From IMG/VR virus record IMGVR_UViG_3300010151_000016, positions 1 to 54,215 of that record: DNA of 54,215 nt. The stretch is one strand, 5' to 3'. Source of the DNA: a virus. The notes beneath the pieces are model-generated. The model was not told where the DNA came from, searched no databases, and saw only the letters and a list, made by a program, of their open reading frames with translations. The stretch's first letter is position 1. Every line of letters starts with the position of its first letter. The translations under genes and the position numbers were made by a program. This document shows, piece by piece, positions 9,792 through 19,153 of this stretch.

Positions 9792-10115
9792 ATGCGATTA
9801 ATAGCGGTAACAGATGGTGATTCATCGATGGACATCGTCGAACTCACTGGCGAGAAACGTCGCGTTTGTACAAGGAGTCTCGAATTCCTCCGTGACGCGG
9901 TGGTCCTTTACTGGGAAAGGCTACCTACGGTCATGGTCAATGCCGACAGGCAAACATGGCGAGCGACATGCGATCTTCGGACCTATGCTTCAGATCAAGA
10001 ATACAATCCCGAGGAAGACGTTGATGTGAATCACATGGTCCGTGTGCATCATCGAGCCAGCATAAGTAAGACAGGATATCCGTTCAGCCCCAGCAGTTTT
10101 AGTCATCATGCGTAA
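9792..10115 (+). CDS. Small protein of unknown function
   Basis: A 107-residue protein, not recognised. The first half alternates hydrophobic and polar residues like a small beta-rich domain (MRLIAVTDGD, then MDIVEL); the C-terminal tail is His/Ser-rich. It starts 31 bases after the ABA-sandwich gene without a clear ribosome-binding site. Its stop overlaps the start of the methyltransferase by eight bases, which supports co-translation and a real gene. Confidence 0.55.
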   Translation: MRLIAVTDGDSSMDIVELTGEKRRVCTRSLEFLRDAVVLYWERLPTVMVNADRQTWRATCDLRTYASDQEYNPEEDVDVNHMVRVHHRASISKTGYPFSPSSFSHHA

Positions 10116-10953
10116 AGCTAAACCTATTATTAAGATCCCAGGCGGCAAACGTCAGCTATCGAAGCGTATCTTAGAACACTTCCCTGTTGCATATCCGATT
10201 GAGCATTACTACGAACCATTCGCAGGAGGGCTAGCCGTATTCTTCGCCGCATGGAATTCTGGGTTTTTAGATAAGGCCGCTGCCCACCTTTCCGACGTTG
10301 GTCCTGGCCTAATGAACCTTTATCAAGAGGTCTTAGACGACCCAGAAAAAGTTCTCGCAGGCGCAAACCGCTTTGTCGCTCGGTATATGCGCGACCCAGA
10401 AGTTGCCTATTATGCGCTCCGTGATGAGTGGAATGGTGGCGCACAGACAGGGCTCAACCGCTTACTCATTAGTAAGACTGGATTCAATGGGCTTTGGCGC
10501 ATGAACAAGAAAGGCGAGTTGAACGTCGCCTGGAACAAGGAAAGTAAGATTCATCTACCAGACCTCGAATGTCTCACTGAGCTACAGCACGCACTTCATG
10601 GTACGCTCGCTCAACTAAATAAGCGTGATTTCAAGGATATATCCTCGAACGTGGTGAAGCGCGGAACCGTTTTGTACTTAGATCCACCGTATCACGGAGG
10701 GTTTACGGGGTATAACCACAGCGGTTTTAGTGATGACGACCACGTAAAAGTGGTGGCTATGGCAGCAAAATGGTCGAAAGCAGGCGCACATGTCATCCTT
10801 TCTTGTAGTGCAACTGAGCAAATGCGGACCTGGATCGGTTCTCACTGGCCTAACGCGAGAATTACAGAGATTGAAGCCTCCCGACGCATCAATAGAGACG
10901 GTGCAGGGCGCAAAGGCGTGAAAGAATTACTATGTATAAGTAGTGGTCAATAA
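10108..10953 (+). CDS. DNA adenine-N6 methyltransferase, D12 class (Dam-like)
   Basis: It transfers a methyl group from S-adenosylmethionine to adenine N6 in DNA. An N-terminal PGGK segment and EPFAGG form the cofactor site (motif I), and DPPY at 192-195 is the catalytic motif IV. The central NGLWRMNKKGELNVAW stretch is typical of the D12 family, and 281 residues is the normal length. Dam-type enzymes often act at GATC, and GATC is frequent in this window, but the target cannot be read from sequence. In phages such enzymes usually protect the genome from restriction or mark it for packaging; the position after terminase would suit either. Confidence 0.9.
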   Translation: MRKAKPIIKIPGGKRQLSKRILEHFPVAYPIEHYYEPFAGGLAVFFAAWNSGFLDKAAAHLSDVGPGLMNLYQEVLDDPEKVLAGANRFVARYMRDPEVAYYALRDEWNGGAQTGLNRLLISKTGFNGLWRMNKKGELNVAWNKESKIHLPDLECLTELQHALHGTLAQLNKRDFKDISSNVVKRGTVLYLDPPYHGGFTGYNHSGFSDDDHVKVVAMAAKWSKAGAHVILSCSATEQMRTWIGSHWPNARITEIEASRRINRDGAGRKGVKELLCISSGQ

Positions 10954-11143
10954 AGTTTACGCCACTGTCGAAGAAGCCGAACGCGCCATAAAGCTCTCTG
11001 TTCTCATGGAAGAGGGGATTCTCGACAAGGACGACATCGTTTCTGACGAGGATATAGACACCTATTACAGAGGACTCACCAATTTCCGGCGATTGAGGGA
11101 TCTCGTGCGCAAGTATAGCAGTGAGACAAAATGCGACGAATAA
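10943..11143 (+). CDS. Small helical protein of unknown function
   Basis: A 66-residue, charged and probably all-helical protein, not recognised. It starts at a GTG inside the last codons of the methyltransferase (11-base overlap) and ends inside the start of the HAD gene. The tight chaining on both sides is the main support. The ribosome-binding site is weak. Confidence 0.5.
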   Translation: MVNKVYATVEEAERAIKLSVLMEEGILDKDDIVSDEDIDTYYRGLTNFRRLRDLVRKYSSETKCDE

Positions 11144-11925
11144 AAAGTCATATAGTAGAACCGGGAGTCGAGGATAAACCGGCAGCGATGAAATCCCGGT
11201 TACGGTATGAACACACTACGACTATCGCCGATCCTCTTTCGAAGGGCGTAGGTAATGACGGTGTGGGTGGCCCTGATGCAGAAGCGCGTCGTGTCGAAGG
11301 TGACATGGGAGAAAGCATAACGAGCTTGACCGATGAGCCACGGGGCAGTCGCGCTACAGATGGACCTGTACTGGGACCGAGATCTGAAAGTCAGGACGAA
11401 GAAACGGTGCGTATGGGGCAGAAAGTTTCTCCCATGATTGCCATTGACCTCGACGGCACCATATTGGATGAGATCGATGTTGATACGAGCGAAGGTGAAT
11501 TTGGCGCACCGATACCAGGCGCAATCGAAGCACTTGGCGCACTCAAGGACTTAGGCTGGAAAATCATTATATGGACGGCTCGGCTCTCTTTCGCTCCTGA
11601 CGAAGACACACGAGACGAGTGGATCGAGGAAATCGCAGAGTACCTAGGTAGTCAGAACATACCCTTTGATGATATTGCAATTGAGAAGCCTCCCGCCGAC
11701 GTGTTCATAGATAACAAGCAAGTTGTGCAATTCGATGGAGACTGGGATGAGGTTGTTAGAATCGTGACACAGCAATATGTAGAGCGTCCAGATGCGGGAT
11801 TGACCGAAGAAGGCGAGATTGTCGCTGCTTTCGGTGGGTTTGGTCTAGGTGACGATCAGTATCAACGCGGGTCCGACAACTTAGGTGTCACACGACATCG
11901 GGACAGAGCGTACTATGAAGATTAA
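11131..11925 (+). CDS. HAD-superfamily hydrolase with a disordered N-terminal extension
   Basis: The phosphatase core covers about residues 100-215. Motif I is DLDGT with the nucleophile Asp106 and acid Asp108, motif II is WTAR, and the late acidic motif is PPADVFIDNK. This pattern resembles small phage phosphatases acting on nucleotides or polynucleotide ends; the substrate is unknown. The first 95 residues are charged and low in complexity, so translation may instead start at Met95 (base 11413) or Met102 (base 11434). It sits between methyltransferase and portal and overlaps the portal start. Confidence 0.75.
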   Translation: MRRIKSHIVEPGVEDKPAAMKSRLRYEHTTTIADPLSKGVGNDGVGGPDAEARRVEGDMGESITSLTDEPRGSRATDGPVLGPRSESQDEETVRMGQKVSPMIAIDLDGTILDEIDVDTSEGEFGAPIPGAIEALGALKDLGWKIIIWTARLSFAPDEDTRDEWIEEIAEYLGSQNIPFDDIAIEKPPADVFIDNKQVVQFDGDWDEVVRIVTQQYVERPDAGLTEEGEIVAAFGGFGLGDDQYQRGSDNLGVTRHRDRAYYED

Positions 11926-14083
11926 AACATTTAGCCAATACGGTGATGTGCGGAAACAAGCAGCGAGCGATCCTGTAGATCTCCCACACGGACTGACTTC
12001 TGCACAACACGAGGACATCGCACAGAAGTTCGCGTCGATGGAGCCCAAGCTCGTATCGGCGGGAAGCGCAACACGCATGGACGTCTTATCAGATAAGGGT
12101 CTTTTGCCTGACGGCGCATCATGGACACGTAGCGCATCAGAGTTGGGCGGTACGAGTAGCAGCATCGGCACTGGTGGTAACGTCATGACGAACCAGATGC
12201 CGTACCAGCCTGAGTTCAGTTCCCCAGACCGCCAGCAATATCCGGTTCATCGCCTCCTTGCGAACCGATATTGGCGACTGTTTCACAAAATGGACCCGGT
12301 TATCGGTACTGCGGTTGATATGATTTCAGACATGCCGTGGTCTAACTTCGAGCTTTCTGGTATTGGCGTCGACGGCGAAATCAAAAACGGATTCGAGGAT
12401 ATGTGCAGCGAGGTAAAACTTCGTTCCTTGTTGCCGTACTTTATTCGCGAATACCTCGTTGTCGGTGAGGCATGTCCTCACATGTTTTATGATGAGAGCA
12501 CGGGCGGTTGGTCACACATTACTCTTTTGAATCCAGATCAATTAGAGATCATAGACACACCGTTTATCAAGATGGATGCCGTCGCTGAGTTCGTTCCTGA
12601 TGATCGGTTACGCAACGTTCTCACGTCTACGAATCCAATGCTAAAGCCTATTCGAGATTCGCTACCCGCAGAACTCGTCTCAAAATTAGTCGCGAGACAA
12701 AACATACCATTGTCTTCAGTGAACTTCACGCATCTCCCCAGGAAGTTGCATCCATATGATGTTCGAGGCACTTCTATCATTACGCGCATGTGGAGAGCGT
12801 TGTTCCTAGAAGACGCAATCTTCAGTGCAACGATTACAACTGCACGAAGACAAGCGTCTCCGCTCAAAGTAGCGAAGCTCGGTGATCCGGCGACAGGTTG
12901 GATTCCCGGTCCAGAACAGCAAAGCCGCTTCTTGCAACTTTTGGCTCAAGCTGAATTAGATCCCGCTGCTTGGATCTGTTACAACTACGGACTCTCCTTC
13001 GAACTCGTTGGCGTACAAGAACGCGTAATGATGATTGATCGACATTGGGAGACTATCGAACGTATCAAACTGGTCGCACTCGGTATTAATAAAGGATTCC
13101 TGCACGGAGAAGTAACGTATGCAAGTTCTGCTGCGGGACTTACAGTCTTCTTGCAACGACTCCGTGCGTTACGTGAGCACTTTGAAAACGCGTGGCTATA
13201 TCCAAAGTTCTTCAAGCAAGTTTCGGAGATGAACGGCTGGATCATGCCGAAGACCGCAGAGGTCTCGGGTCCGGGTCCGTATGTTAGAACGCGCAGGTCT
13301 GCACAGGAACTTCGTGAAGACAATCGTTACATCGTACCCAAAATCGAATGGGACAGAAGTCTCGATCCTTCGGTCGATGGGGAGATGATTAATGCCATGA
13401 ACAATCTGTCCAGCCTCGGAATCAAGTTCTCCAAGACAACGCTCATGGCAACAGTGAACCGTGACTATGAGGCCGAACTTCACCAGATGGCCGCTGACGC
13501 GAAGTTAGAGCAAGAAGTTATCGCAGACAACCCAGAGCTTATGATGGCGCTGAGTGGCGGTGAAGAAGCTGAGGGCGGTATGGGTGGCGGTATGGGTGGC
13601 GGGCCGGTCATGCCAGGAATATCGCCAAGCGACATGGGACTTGGTGACGAACCATCGCTAGAAGGTCCGCCAATGGAAGAAGGTCCGCCAATGGAAGAAG
13701 GATTAGGCGCGTCCGCAGAGGAAGGTGCCGAGCACACTAAGCAAAAGACGCGAAATAGTAAAGAAGACAGTCACGCAGATAACTTGGTTTTCGCGATAGA
13801 GACGGGGAACATAAGCGAACTCAAAGACGACCCCATATTCGGGGAATTTTTCACAGAGAAATCCGAGGAAGGAATTAAGTTTAGTGGAGACGGACAAGAG
13901 GACTGGGTACAAGTATATGATTGGTTAGTTCAGAGGGGCTGGCCCGATGAAGACTTGCGTCAGTTTGAGGCTATCCTCATAAAACGGGGTATTTTACCTA
14001 AACAAGCGTTTAGTGATGAGCTTCGTGGAATAGAGGCCCAACTATCCGTAAATTCTAAAGATTCTGGCTTTTACGTAGGCTAG
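11915..14083 (+). CDS. Portal protein
   Basis: The portal is the dodecameric ring at the packaging vertex through which DNA enters and leaves. The evidence is the 720-residue length, its place between terminase and head protease, and core segments such as YRLLANRYWRLF-like helices, a PHMFYDES wing strand, an ARRQASPLKVAKL segment and a long C-terminal helical stem. The start is uncertain: ATG 11915 gives an 11-base overlap with the HAD gene, while a GTG at 11885 would add ten residues. Lys14-Gln-Ala-Ala near the N terminus resembles the capsid protein's Lys18-Val-Ala-Ser and may be a processing site. Residues after about 540 form a Gly/Met-rich tail with tandem PPMEEG units. Confidence 0.88.
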   Translation: MKIKTFSQYGDVRKQAASDPVDLPHGLTSAQHEDIAQKFASMEPKLVSAGSATRMDVLSDKGLLPDGASWTRSASELGGTSSSIGTGGNVMTNQMPYQPEFSSPDRQQYPVHRLLANRYWRLFHKMDPVIGTAVDMISDMPWSNFELSGIGVDGEIKNGFEDMCSEVKLRSLLPYFIREYLVVGEACPHMFYDESTGGWSHITLLNPDQLEIIDTPFIKMDAVAEFVPDDRLRNVLTSTNPMLKPIRDSLPAELVSKLVARQNIPLSSVNFTHLPRKLHPYDVRGTSIITRMWRALFLEDAIFSATITTARRQASPLKVAKLGDPATGWIPGPEQQSRFLQLLAQAELDPAAWICYNYGLSFELVGVQERVMMIDRHWETIERIKLVALGINKGFLHGEVTYASSAAGLTVFLQRLRALREHFENAWLYPKFFKQVSEMNGWIMPKTAEVSGPGPYVRTRRSAQELREDNRYIVPKIEWDRSLDPSVDGEMINAMNNLSSLGIKFSKTTLMATVNRDYEAELHQMAADAKLEQEVIADNPELMMALSGGEEAEGGMGGGMGGGPVMPGISPSDMGLGDEPSLEGPPMEEGPPMEEGLGASAEEGAEHTKQKTRNSKEDSHADNLVFAIETGNISELKDDPIFGEFFTEKSEEGIKFSGDGQEDWVQVYDWLVQRGWPDEDLRQFEAILIKRGILPKQAFSDELRGIEAQLSVNSKDSGFYVG
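13577..13702 (+). repeat. Short tandem repeats in the portal C-terminal tail
   Basis: Two short in-frame repeats: GGTATGGGTGGC units around 13577-13602 (Gly-Met-Gly-Gly) and an exact tandem of GAAGGTCCGCCAATG around 13661-13696 (Glu-Gly-Pro-Pro-Met). They encode a flexible acidic linker between the portal core and a small C-terminal domain, and could vary in copy number by slippage. Confidence 0.75.
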
Positions 14084-14146
14084 AAATGAAGGTCCGTTGA
14101 GGTTTTTCCGCACCACTGAACACATGGTGGGCCATTTATAGACTCG

Positions 14147-14308
14147 ATGGCAATTGAAGAAGGCTTTCGTCGTACCGGAACTGCCGAAAATTCTACATTA
14201 GGTTTAGTGTCATTGGACACGGACGATTCGCCTTCGCCGTCCCAGTCCCAGATCGATTCGTCAAGCGATGACGAGACTAAAGAAGAAGAAGACGAGCAAG
14301 ATAAATGA
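14147..14308 (+). CDS. Acidic 53-residue mini-protein between portal and protease
   Basis: An open frame from ATG 14147 encodes 53 residues with a Ser/Asp-rich middle and a run of acidic residues near the C terminus (DDETKEEEDEQDK). Its TGA overlaps the ATG of the following gene as ATGA, the arrangement used by many gene pairs here. No clear ribosome-binding site is visible, and no family is recognised. It could be a scaffold-like or internal head peptide. Without it the 221 bases after the portal would be an unusually long gap for this genome. Confidence 0.45.
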   Translation: MAIEEGFRRTGTAENSTLGLVSLDTDDSPSPSQSQIDSSSDDETKEEEDEQDK

Positions 14309-17070
14309 GCTTCTATAAAATCGGCAAAGTTGAATCGCTCGCGACGTATGACGTAGATAGCGAAGGTCATATTCGATCTGCGGCACAAGATTCCGATTCA
14401 CCTAACCGTTCTTATTATGCAGACGGTGCGCGAAAGATCGATGTGAACGCTATCCTCGAACGTGCTGCATCGAAATTCGATATTTCAGCCGACCCCAAAG
14501 ATTACTTGTTTGAAGCGATTCGAGCAAACACAACCAATATACCAAACGAGAACGAAGACGCATTTCATCGCGAGGAACTTCTCCGCTTCGACCGTCGTGA
14601 AGGTATGCCGGTCTACATGTCTTATACCGGAAAACCGCATCACGTAAATCACAAGACGGATAATCCGAAGACTGCACGAGGCGTTATCCTCGACGCACAC
14701 TACAATGATGACGCACCCTCTATCGCTTCTTGTCCTGGTTGCGCGTCAGACACACTAGACAAACGCGCTCGTGATGAGAGTGGTATTCATTGTCTGAAGT
14801 GTGGTGCAACAGTAAAAGACGAGTTCGTAGAGATCTTGGTCGCTGTTGACACGAGAAAAGATCCAGTATTCGCTAAAGGTGTGAGAACAGGTCAGCTAAA
14901 AGCTGGCTCAATGGGCTGTAATTGTGCGCGTACACAATGTAACGTTTGCGACCATATCGCCTACTCTCAACCGGAATTCTGCGAACACATTCGCGGAGGC
15001 AACAAAGGTACACTGTGGGCTAAATCAGCACGTGGACAATGGCAACGGGTAGAAAAGCGTTCTGCTGAACATACTCTCAAAAGGGCAGGCACGAAGTTGT
15101 CACCAGATTTTTGTTATGCGAAAGTCGGTGGCGTTGAGATTCGTAAAGCCTTTGAGCGATGTCAGGGCGTACAGTTCGACGAGTATTCTCGCGTTCATCA
15201 ACCTGCCGATCCAAAAGCAACGTCGATTGAAGTTCTACAAGCCACTGCTTCTGCATCAACGTCCTTAGAAACTGAGTCGGAACTTCTACTGCTGAAGACG
15301 CGGCTTGCTAAATTGGAGAGCAAAGTAGCTATGAAAAAAACAGCAGATGAAATTCCTCCCGGCCTGCCGCCGATGGAAGCAGACAAGACCGCAGACGAGT
15401 ATAGCTATGAAACCCCAGAAGGCGAGCACATCGTAGTCGCACCGAATCCCGATGGTGAAGGCGTTGTTATTGGACCAGAAGGAGTAAGTAGCGAACTACC
15501 TGAAGACGAATTGGCCCCCTCTATGGGCATTGATGAGTATCAAGAAGAACAACTTCCAGAGAACTCAACCGGAGAAGAGTTAGGTCTCGATCTTGGTGGC
15601 CCGTCTGAACCTGCACCTGAATCTATTGAAGATTCCCCACTTCCACCACCCCCAACAAGACGATCACCCCCGGTAGCTCCGGGTATGAGACAAGGAGCGC
15701 GTATGTTCAAGAGCAGTTACAATAAGTGGACTGTTGAAGTCACTGAGCGCGGAAATGCTCGCGTCATCGCCCCAGAAGGTGCAGTGATGTTGATCCGCGC
15801 TCGTCAAGCAAAGAAAACTGCAAGTAAGAAGGATTTTGGTAAAGAGATCTTATCGAGCTTGTTCGACGGTGGTCTCGTGAAGACTGCCAAAAAATACAAG
15901 GCGTTGATTTCGCCACGATTCGCAAGTATCACAGCCGATCCAATCGGCGATATGTCAATCAAACGTAGCGAACCTACGAATCCCGTTTCTGCTGGTGGCG
16001 ACTGCGATCAAAAAGATGGCTGTCCTCCCGCTTATTCCGGTCAATCTGCGACTGATGGTGGTGAAAGTGATGGACCTGAACGTGGAACCGGTGATTCTGT
16101 AACTGAAGCAGGTCATGCCGATCACGATAATAGAGGAGATGCAGCTACCAGTGCCCTCGAAGGTGGTATCACAGACGGACCTGAACACAAAAAGGTGAAC
16201 GTCGGAAAGGATACTCCGCTTGCAGATCCAGTGAATGATCGGGCTGCTTCGTATATCGGACGGCGCGTAGCCGCAAAAAGCTGGGCCAACGCTGACGCAG
16301 AAACGCTTCGAGAAGAAAGCTGGCTCGTAACCAAACGAGACGCTTCAGCGGATATGTACACACTTCGACGTGGTGAGGACACTTGTGAGATCGGAAACGA
16401 TGACCTCCAAGCTGCCTGGATCATGCTCGATAAGGTTGCGTTGCCTACCAGTAAAGTCGAAGATCGACTGAAGAAAATTCATGCTGCGCGAATCGCGAAG
16501 CTAGAAGATCAACAAAACGAGGCCGTGGAAGCTGGCATTTCTAAATTCATTCGAGCGTTGAAACTCGTTGCGGCTCGTCAAGCAATCAACGTAGAAGACG
16601 CACCGTTGAAAGAATCGTTAGGTGTCGCTCTCTCGAACGCTCGCGAAGTAGGTCGCGATGTCCGCACTGGACACTCGATCACCTACGAAGCCATGCCTGA
16701 AGATCTTGCTGTGCATCTCATTGAGTCTGCATGGAAAGATGGCGGTGATACCCACATCGACCAATTACTCTCTCGCGCTGCCGACCTTGCTGGACGCAGT
16801 GACGAATACTTGGCTGATGCCGAAGCTGACTTGTCAGCACGGCAGGGGTCACATCGCATCGCAACACTAACGTACAAAGAACAAGTCAGTTCTGAAGAGC
16901 GTCGAGCGGCAAGAATCCGCGAAGAAGCTCTTACAGGAAACTTGCAACTCAACACCTCGTCATCGGTAACGACTCCGGTTCCATCGAATGGGCACAATAA
17001 ATCTGCGTCTATTCGGGGAGCCTTGTCTAATACGAAGGCGGGCTTAATCAAACGTCAGTTCCAGTCCTGA
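14305..17070 (+). CDS. Prohead-protease-like protein fused to a scaffold-like region
   Basis: The N-terminal 290 residues fit the large-phage head-maturation protease pattern: a conserved His in NHKTDNPKTARG (His116), valine-rich strands, then Ser202 in SMGC as likely nucleophile, followed by a Cys/His cluster (CNC, CNVC, CEH). A rubredoxin-like pair (C143-x2-C146, C163-x2-C166) lies between His and Ser. From about 330 on it is acidic, Pro-rich and then helical, like a scaffold or core protein. Lys-Thr-Ala occurs at 345-347, 361-363, 504-506 and 526-528, mostly in linkers, possibly self-cleavage sites. It lies directly before the decoration and capsid genes, as expected for a protease-scaffold. 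The catalytic assignment is inferred from motif and position. Confidence 0.7.
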   Translation: MSFYKIGKVESLATYDVDSEGHIRSAAQDSDSPNRSYYADGARKIDVNAILERAASKFDISADPKDYLFEAIRANTTNIPNENEDAFHREELLRFDRREGMPVYMSYTGKPHHVNHKTDNPKTARGVILDAHYNDDAPSIASCPGCASDTLDKRARDESGIHCLKCGATVKDEFVEILVAVDTRKDPVFAKGVRTGQLKAGSMGCNCARTQCNVCDHIAYSQPEFCEHIRGGNKGTLWAKSARGQWQRVEKRSAEHTLKRAGTKLSPDFCYAKVGGVEIRKAFERCQGVQFDEYSRVHQPADPKATSIEVLQATASASTSLETESELLLLKTRLAKLESKVAMKKTADEIPPGLPPMEADKTADEYSYETPEGEHIVVAPNPDGEGVVIGPEGVSSELPEDELAPSMGIDEYQEEQLPENSTGEELGLDLGGPSEPAPESIEDSPLPPPPTRRSPPVAPGMRQGARMFKSSYNKWTVEVTERGNARVIAPEGAVMLIRARQAKKTASKKDFGKEILSSLFDGGLVKTAKKYKALISPRFASITADPIGDMSIKRSEPTNPVSAGGDCDQKDGCPPAYSGQSATDGGESDGPERGTGDSVTEAGHADHDNRGDAATSALEGGITDGPEHKKVNVGKDTPLADPVNDRAASYIGRRVAAKSWANADAETLREESWLVTKRDASADMYTLRRGEDTCEIGNDDLQAAWIMLDKVALPTSKVEDRLKKIHAARIAKLEDQQNEAVEAGISKFIRALKLVAARQAINVEDAPLKESLGVALSNAREVGRDVRTGHSITYEAMPEDLAVHLIESAWKDGGDTHIDQLLSRAADLAGRSDEYLADAEADLSARQGSHRIATLTYKEQVSSEERRAARIREEALTGNLQLNTSSSVTTPVPSNGHNKSASIRGALSNTKAGLIKRQFQS

Positions 17071-17101
17071 TCGGACCTGCTGACAGGGAAGGTGAACTAA
17101 T

Positions 17102-17854
17102 ATGGGTTCTCAAGGTTTAACCAGCGGTCGTCTCGCTGCCTTCCAGTCCGATGTTTTTGCTTCGGGACTGGATCTTGGCAGATGTGAGATTATCCGTAAT
17201 TTAGGTGTCTACAAAGCAGCAGATGCCGCAACTATTCGACAAGGTATGCTTGTCAAACTTGACGCAAGTGGTGAATTGGTCGCTTGCAATTCTGCGGGAG
17301 AAAAGGCTCTCGGTGTTGCTAAATGGAACAAAGTCACGCTCGGCCTTTTGAAGATCGCTGACGAGGCTTGGATTGCTCCAGCAAACGGCGCAACAACTGC
17401 CTTGTCACGAGCTAACGTCAGCAACGTAACGCTTCGCGCTGCTGTTGGTCACGCTGGTACACGTCTAGGAGAGTTTACTGTCGATGCGGCAACTGGCGTT
17501 ATTACAAACGATGACGCAGACGCCAGCACGTTTGTCGAAGGTACTACGTACTATGCGACGTATAACTCCGAGATGACCGAGACTGATTATCGTTTCCAGG
17601 GGAAGAATTTCTTCAATAACATGGATGACGCGACTATCGCTGAAGGGCGTATGTCAGTTATCCAAGGTCCAGGGACGATTTTCACTACGGAATACGCTTC
17701 TGGGAACTCTACTGCAATGACTATCGGCGCTCCTGTTTATACCACCACAGGTGGTCAATTCACGGCTGTTGCTGGGGGCGCTAACAGTATTGTTGGTCAC
17801 GTAATTCAGTTGCCCACTGCGGCTGATCCATTTTTGGGCGTAACGCTCGCTTAA
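17102..17854 (+). CDS. Candidate capsid decoration or stabilisation protein
   Basis: A 250-residue beta-rich, small-residue-rich protein with a good ribosome-binding site (GGGAAGGTGAAC upstream of ATG). Segments such as DAATIRQGMLVKLDASGELV and GAPVYTTTGGQFTAV look like repeated strands of a decoration or head-fibre protein. Its position immediately before the major capsid gene is where such genes usually lie. No signature motif proves the family. Confidence 0.6.
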   Translation: MGSQGLTSGRLAAFQSDVFASGLDLGRCEIIRNLGVYKAADAATIRQGMLVKLDASGELVACNSAGEKALGVAKWNKVTLGLLKIADEAWIAPANGATTALSRANVSNVTLRAAVGHAGTRLGEFTVDAATGVITNDDADASTFVEGTTYYATYNSEMTETDYRFQGKNFFNNMDDATIAEGRMSVIQGPGTIFTTEYASGNSTAMTIGAPVYTTTGGQFTAVAGGANSIVGHVIQLPTAADPFLGVTLA

Positions 17855-17872
17855 AGGAAGAGGTAATTAGAA

Positions 17873-19063
17873 ATGACAGATAAAGTTCTAAATCCTTACA
17901 AGCGTGCCGTTGAAGGTGTGCAGAAGGTCGCGTCTAAACAAGACGAAGCTAACATCGATCCTGCGGGCAATCCCAATCCGCAGTCCTTCCCAGGAAACGA
18001 TCCTAGTGCTATCCGCGCTGCGATCAGTGGAACTGGGCCGGTCTCTGAATCGAACCGTATGTTCGACAAAGAAGGTCAAATCAATGCTTGGGACCAAAAA
18101 GATGCGATGACGCAAATTGCTCATCTGCTTCAAAACGTTACCAAGAACACGGGTTCTACATTCTCGTCGCGTAATGCTTCCACGGTTGCTCCAGAAGAGC
18201 GCCGTAAAGTTTTGGCATCTGCGCTTCAAGATCCAACTGGCGAAGGCTTCGCTATCCTCGGTCAAGAGCTTTTGCTCCCGATCAAGGACATCGTTGACTA
18301 TGAGGGTTGGGCTCGCAAAGTATTGCGTGTTCGCCCCTTGGCTCAAGGTGAATTGTTCCGTATCGCGAAAGACGTCCGTGCAACTGCATGGGTTGTCGGT
18401 CAAGACGGTCAGAGCATCGAAAGCCGGTTGTACGGTAAATACGTTCAGCCGAGTGAGTTCAAGATCACTGCGTATCCCACGGTAGACATCGAAGATATCT
18501 ATCAGATGAACTATGATGTTCTGGATCGTGCGCAAGACACGGCTCGCCAGGAAATCGAACTCGAAGAAGACAAGCGATGCTTGGCTATCCTCGATGCGGC
18601 TTCTACTACGGTGAACGCGACTTCAGCGTTTGGTACTGATGGCGTAGATATCTCTGAAATGGAAGCGGTACGTTATCAGGTTGAACGTCACCGTCTCGTT
18701 TGTGAGAAATTCCTCATCAATCGTCAGGAACTTTCCGACTTGATTAGTCTTGGTAATGCTCTTGATCCTGTGACTCAGCGCGAATTGCTTCTCGCTGGTT
18801 ATGTTGGCACTTTGTTCAACGCACAGGTCATCACCGCTGCTGGTACTGGCGTAGAAGAAGTTGTTCCTGCCGGAACAATTTACGCATGCGCTGGTTCTGA
18901 GTATCTTGGTGAGATGGGCGTTCGTGTTGAATTATTCAGCGAACCTTTCAACAAGTTCTCACATCGTGAGAGCGTGAAAGGCTGGGCGTTTATTGAAATG
19001 GTCGGTTTTGGTATTACCAATCCTCGTGCCGTTGCTAGAATGAAAAAGGTTGGGACTCCGTAG
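17873..19063 (+). CDS. Major capsid protein (HK97-like fold)
   Basis: At 396 residues, following protease and decoration gene with a strong GGAAGAGGTAATT ribosome-binding site, this is the expected shell protein. Recognisable features are an N-terminal disordered arm, the long helix around QDTARQEIELEEDKRCLAIL (spine helix region), and C-terminal strands ending in GWAFIEMVGFGITNPRAVARM. Residues 18-21 (Lys-Val-Ala-Ser) resemble the portal's N-terminal Lys-Gln-Ala-Ala and may mark removal of the first 20 residues on maturation. The gene is followed by a hairpin that could limit read-through. Confidence 0.88.
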   Translation: MTDKVLNPYKRAVEGVQKVASKQDEANIDPAGNPNPQSFPGNDPSAIRAAISGTGPVSESNRMFDKEGQINAWDQKDAMTQIAHLLQNVTKNTGSTFSSRNASTVAPEERRKVLASALQDPTGEGFAILGQELLLPIKDIVDYEGWARKVLRVRPLAQGELFRIAKDVRATAWVVGQDGQSIESRLYGKYVQPSEFKITAYPTVDIEDIYQMNYDVLDRAQDTARQEIELEEDKRCLAILDAASTTVNATSAFGTDGVDISEMEAVRYQVERHRLVCEKFLINRQELSDLISLGNALDPVTQRELLLAGYVGTLFNAQVITAAGTGVEEVVPAGTIYACAGSEYLGEMGVRVELFSEPFNKFSHRESVKGWAFIEMVGFGITNPRAVARMKKVGTP

Positions 19064-19077
19064 ACAAATTCTTGTCA

Positions 19078-19111
19078 GACACCGGGTGGTTCGGCGTGAC
19101 CATCCGGTGTC
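19078..19111 (+). terminator. Hairpin after the major capsid gene
   Basis: GACACCGGGTGG pairs with CCATCCGGTGTC across a 10-base loop: a 12-bp stem with one G-U pair, starting 15 bases after the capsid stop. There is no following T-run, so it may act as an attenuator, RNA-stability element or processing site rather than a classical terminator. Its place directly behind the most highly expressed gene fits such a role. Confidence 0.55.
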
Positions 19112-19153
19112 AATTACTAACTCCACGTCGGCGAAACCGGGCGCTATCCTGCG

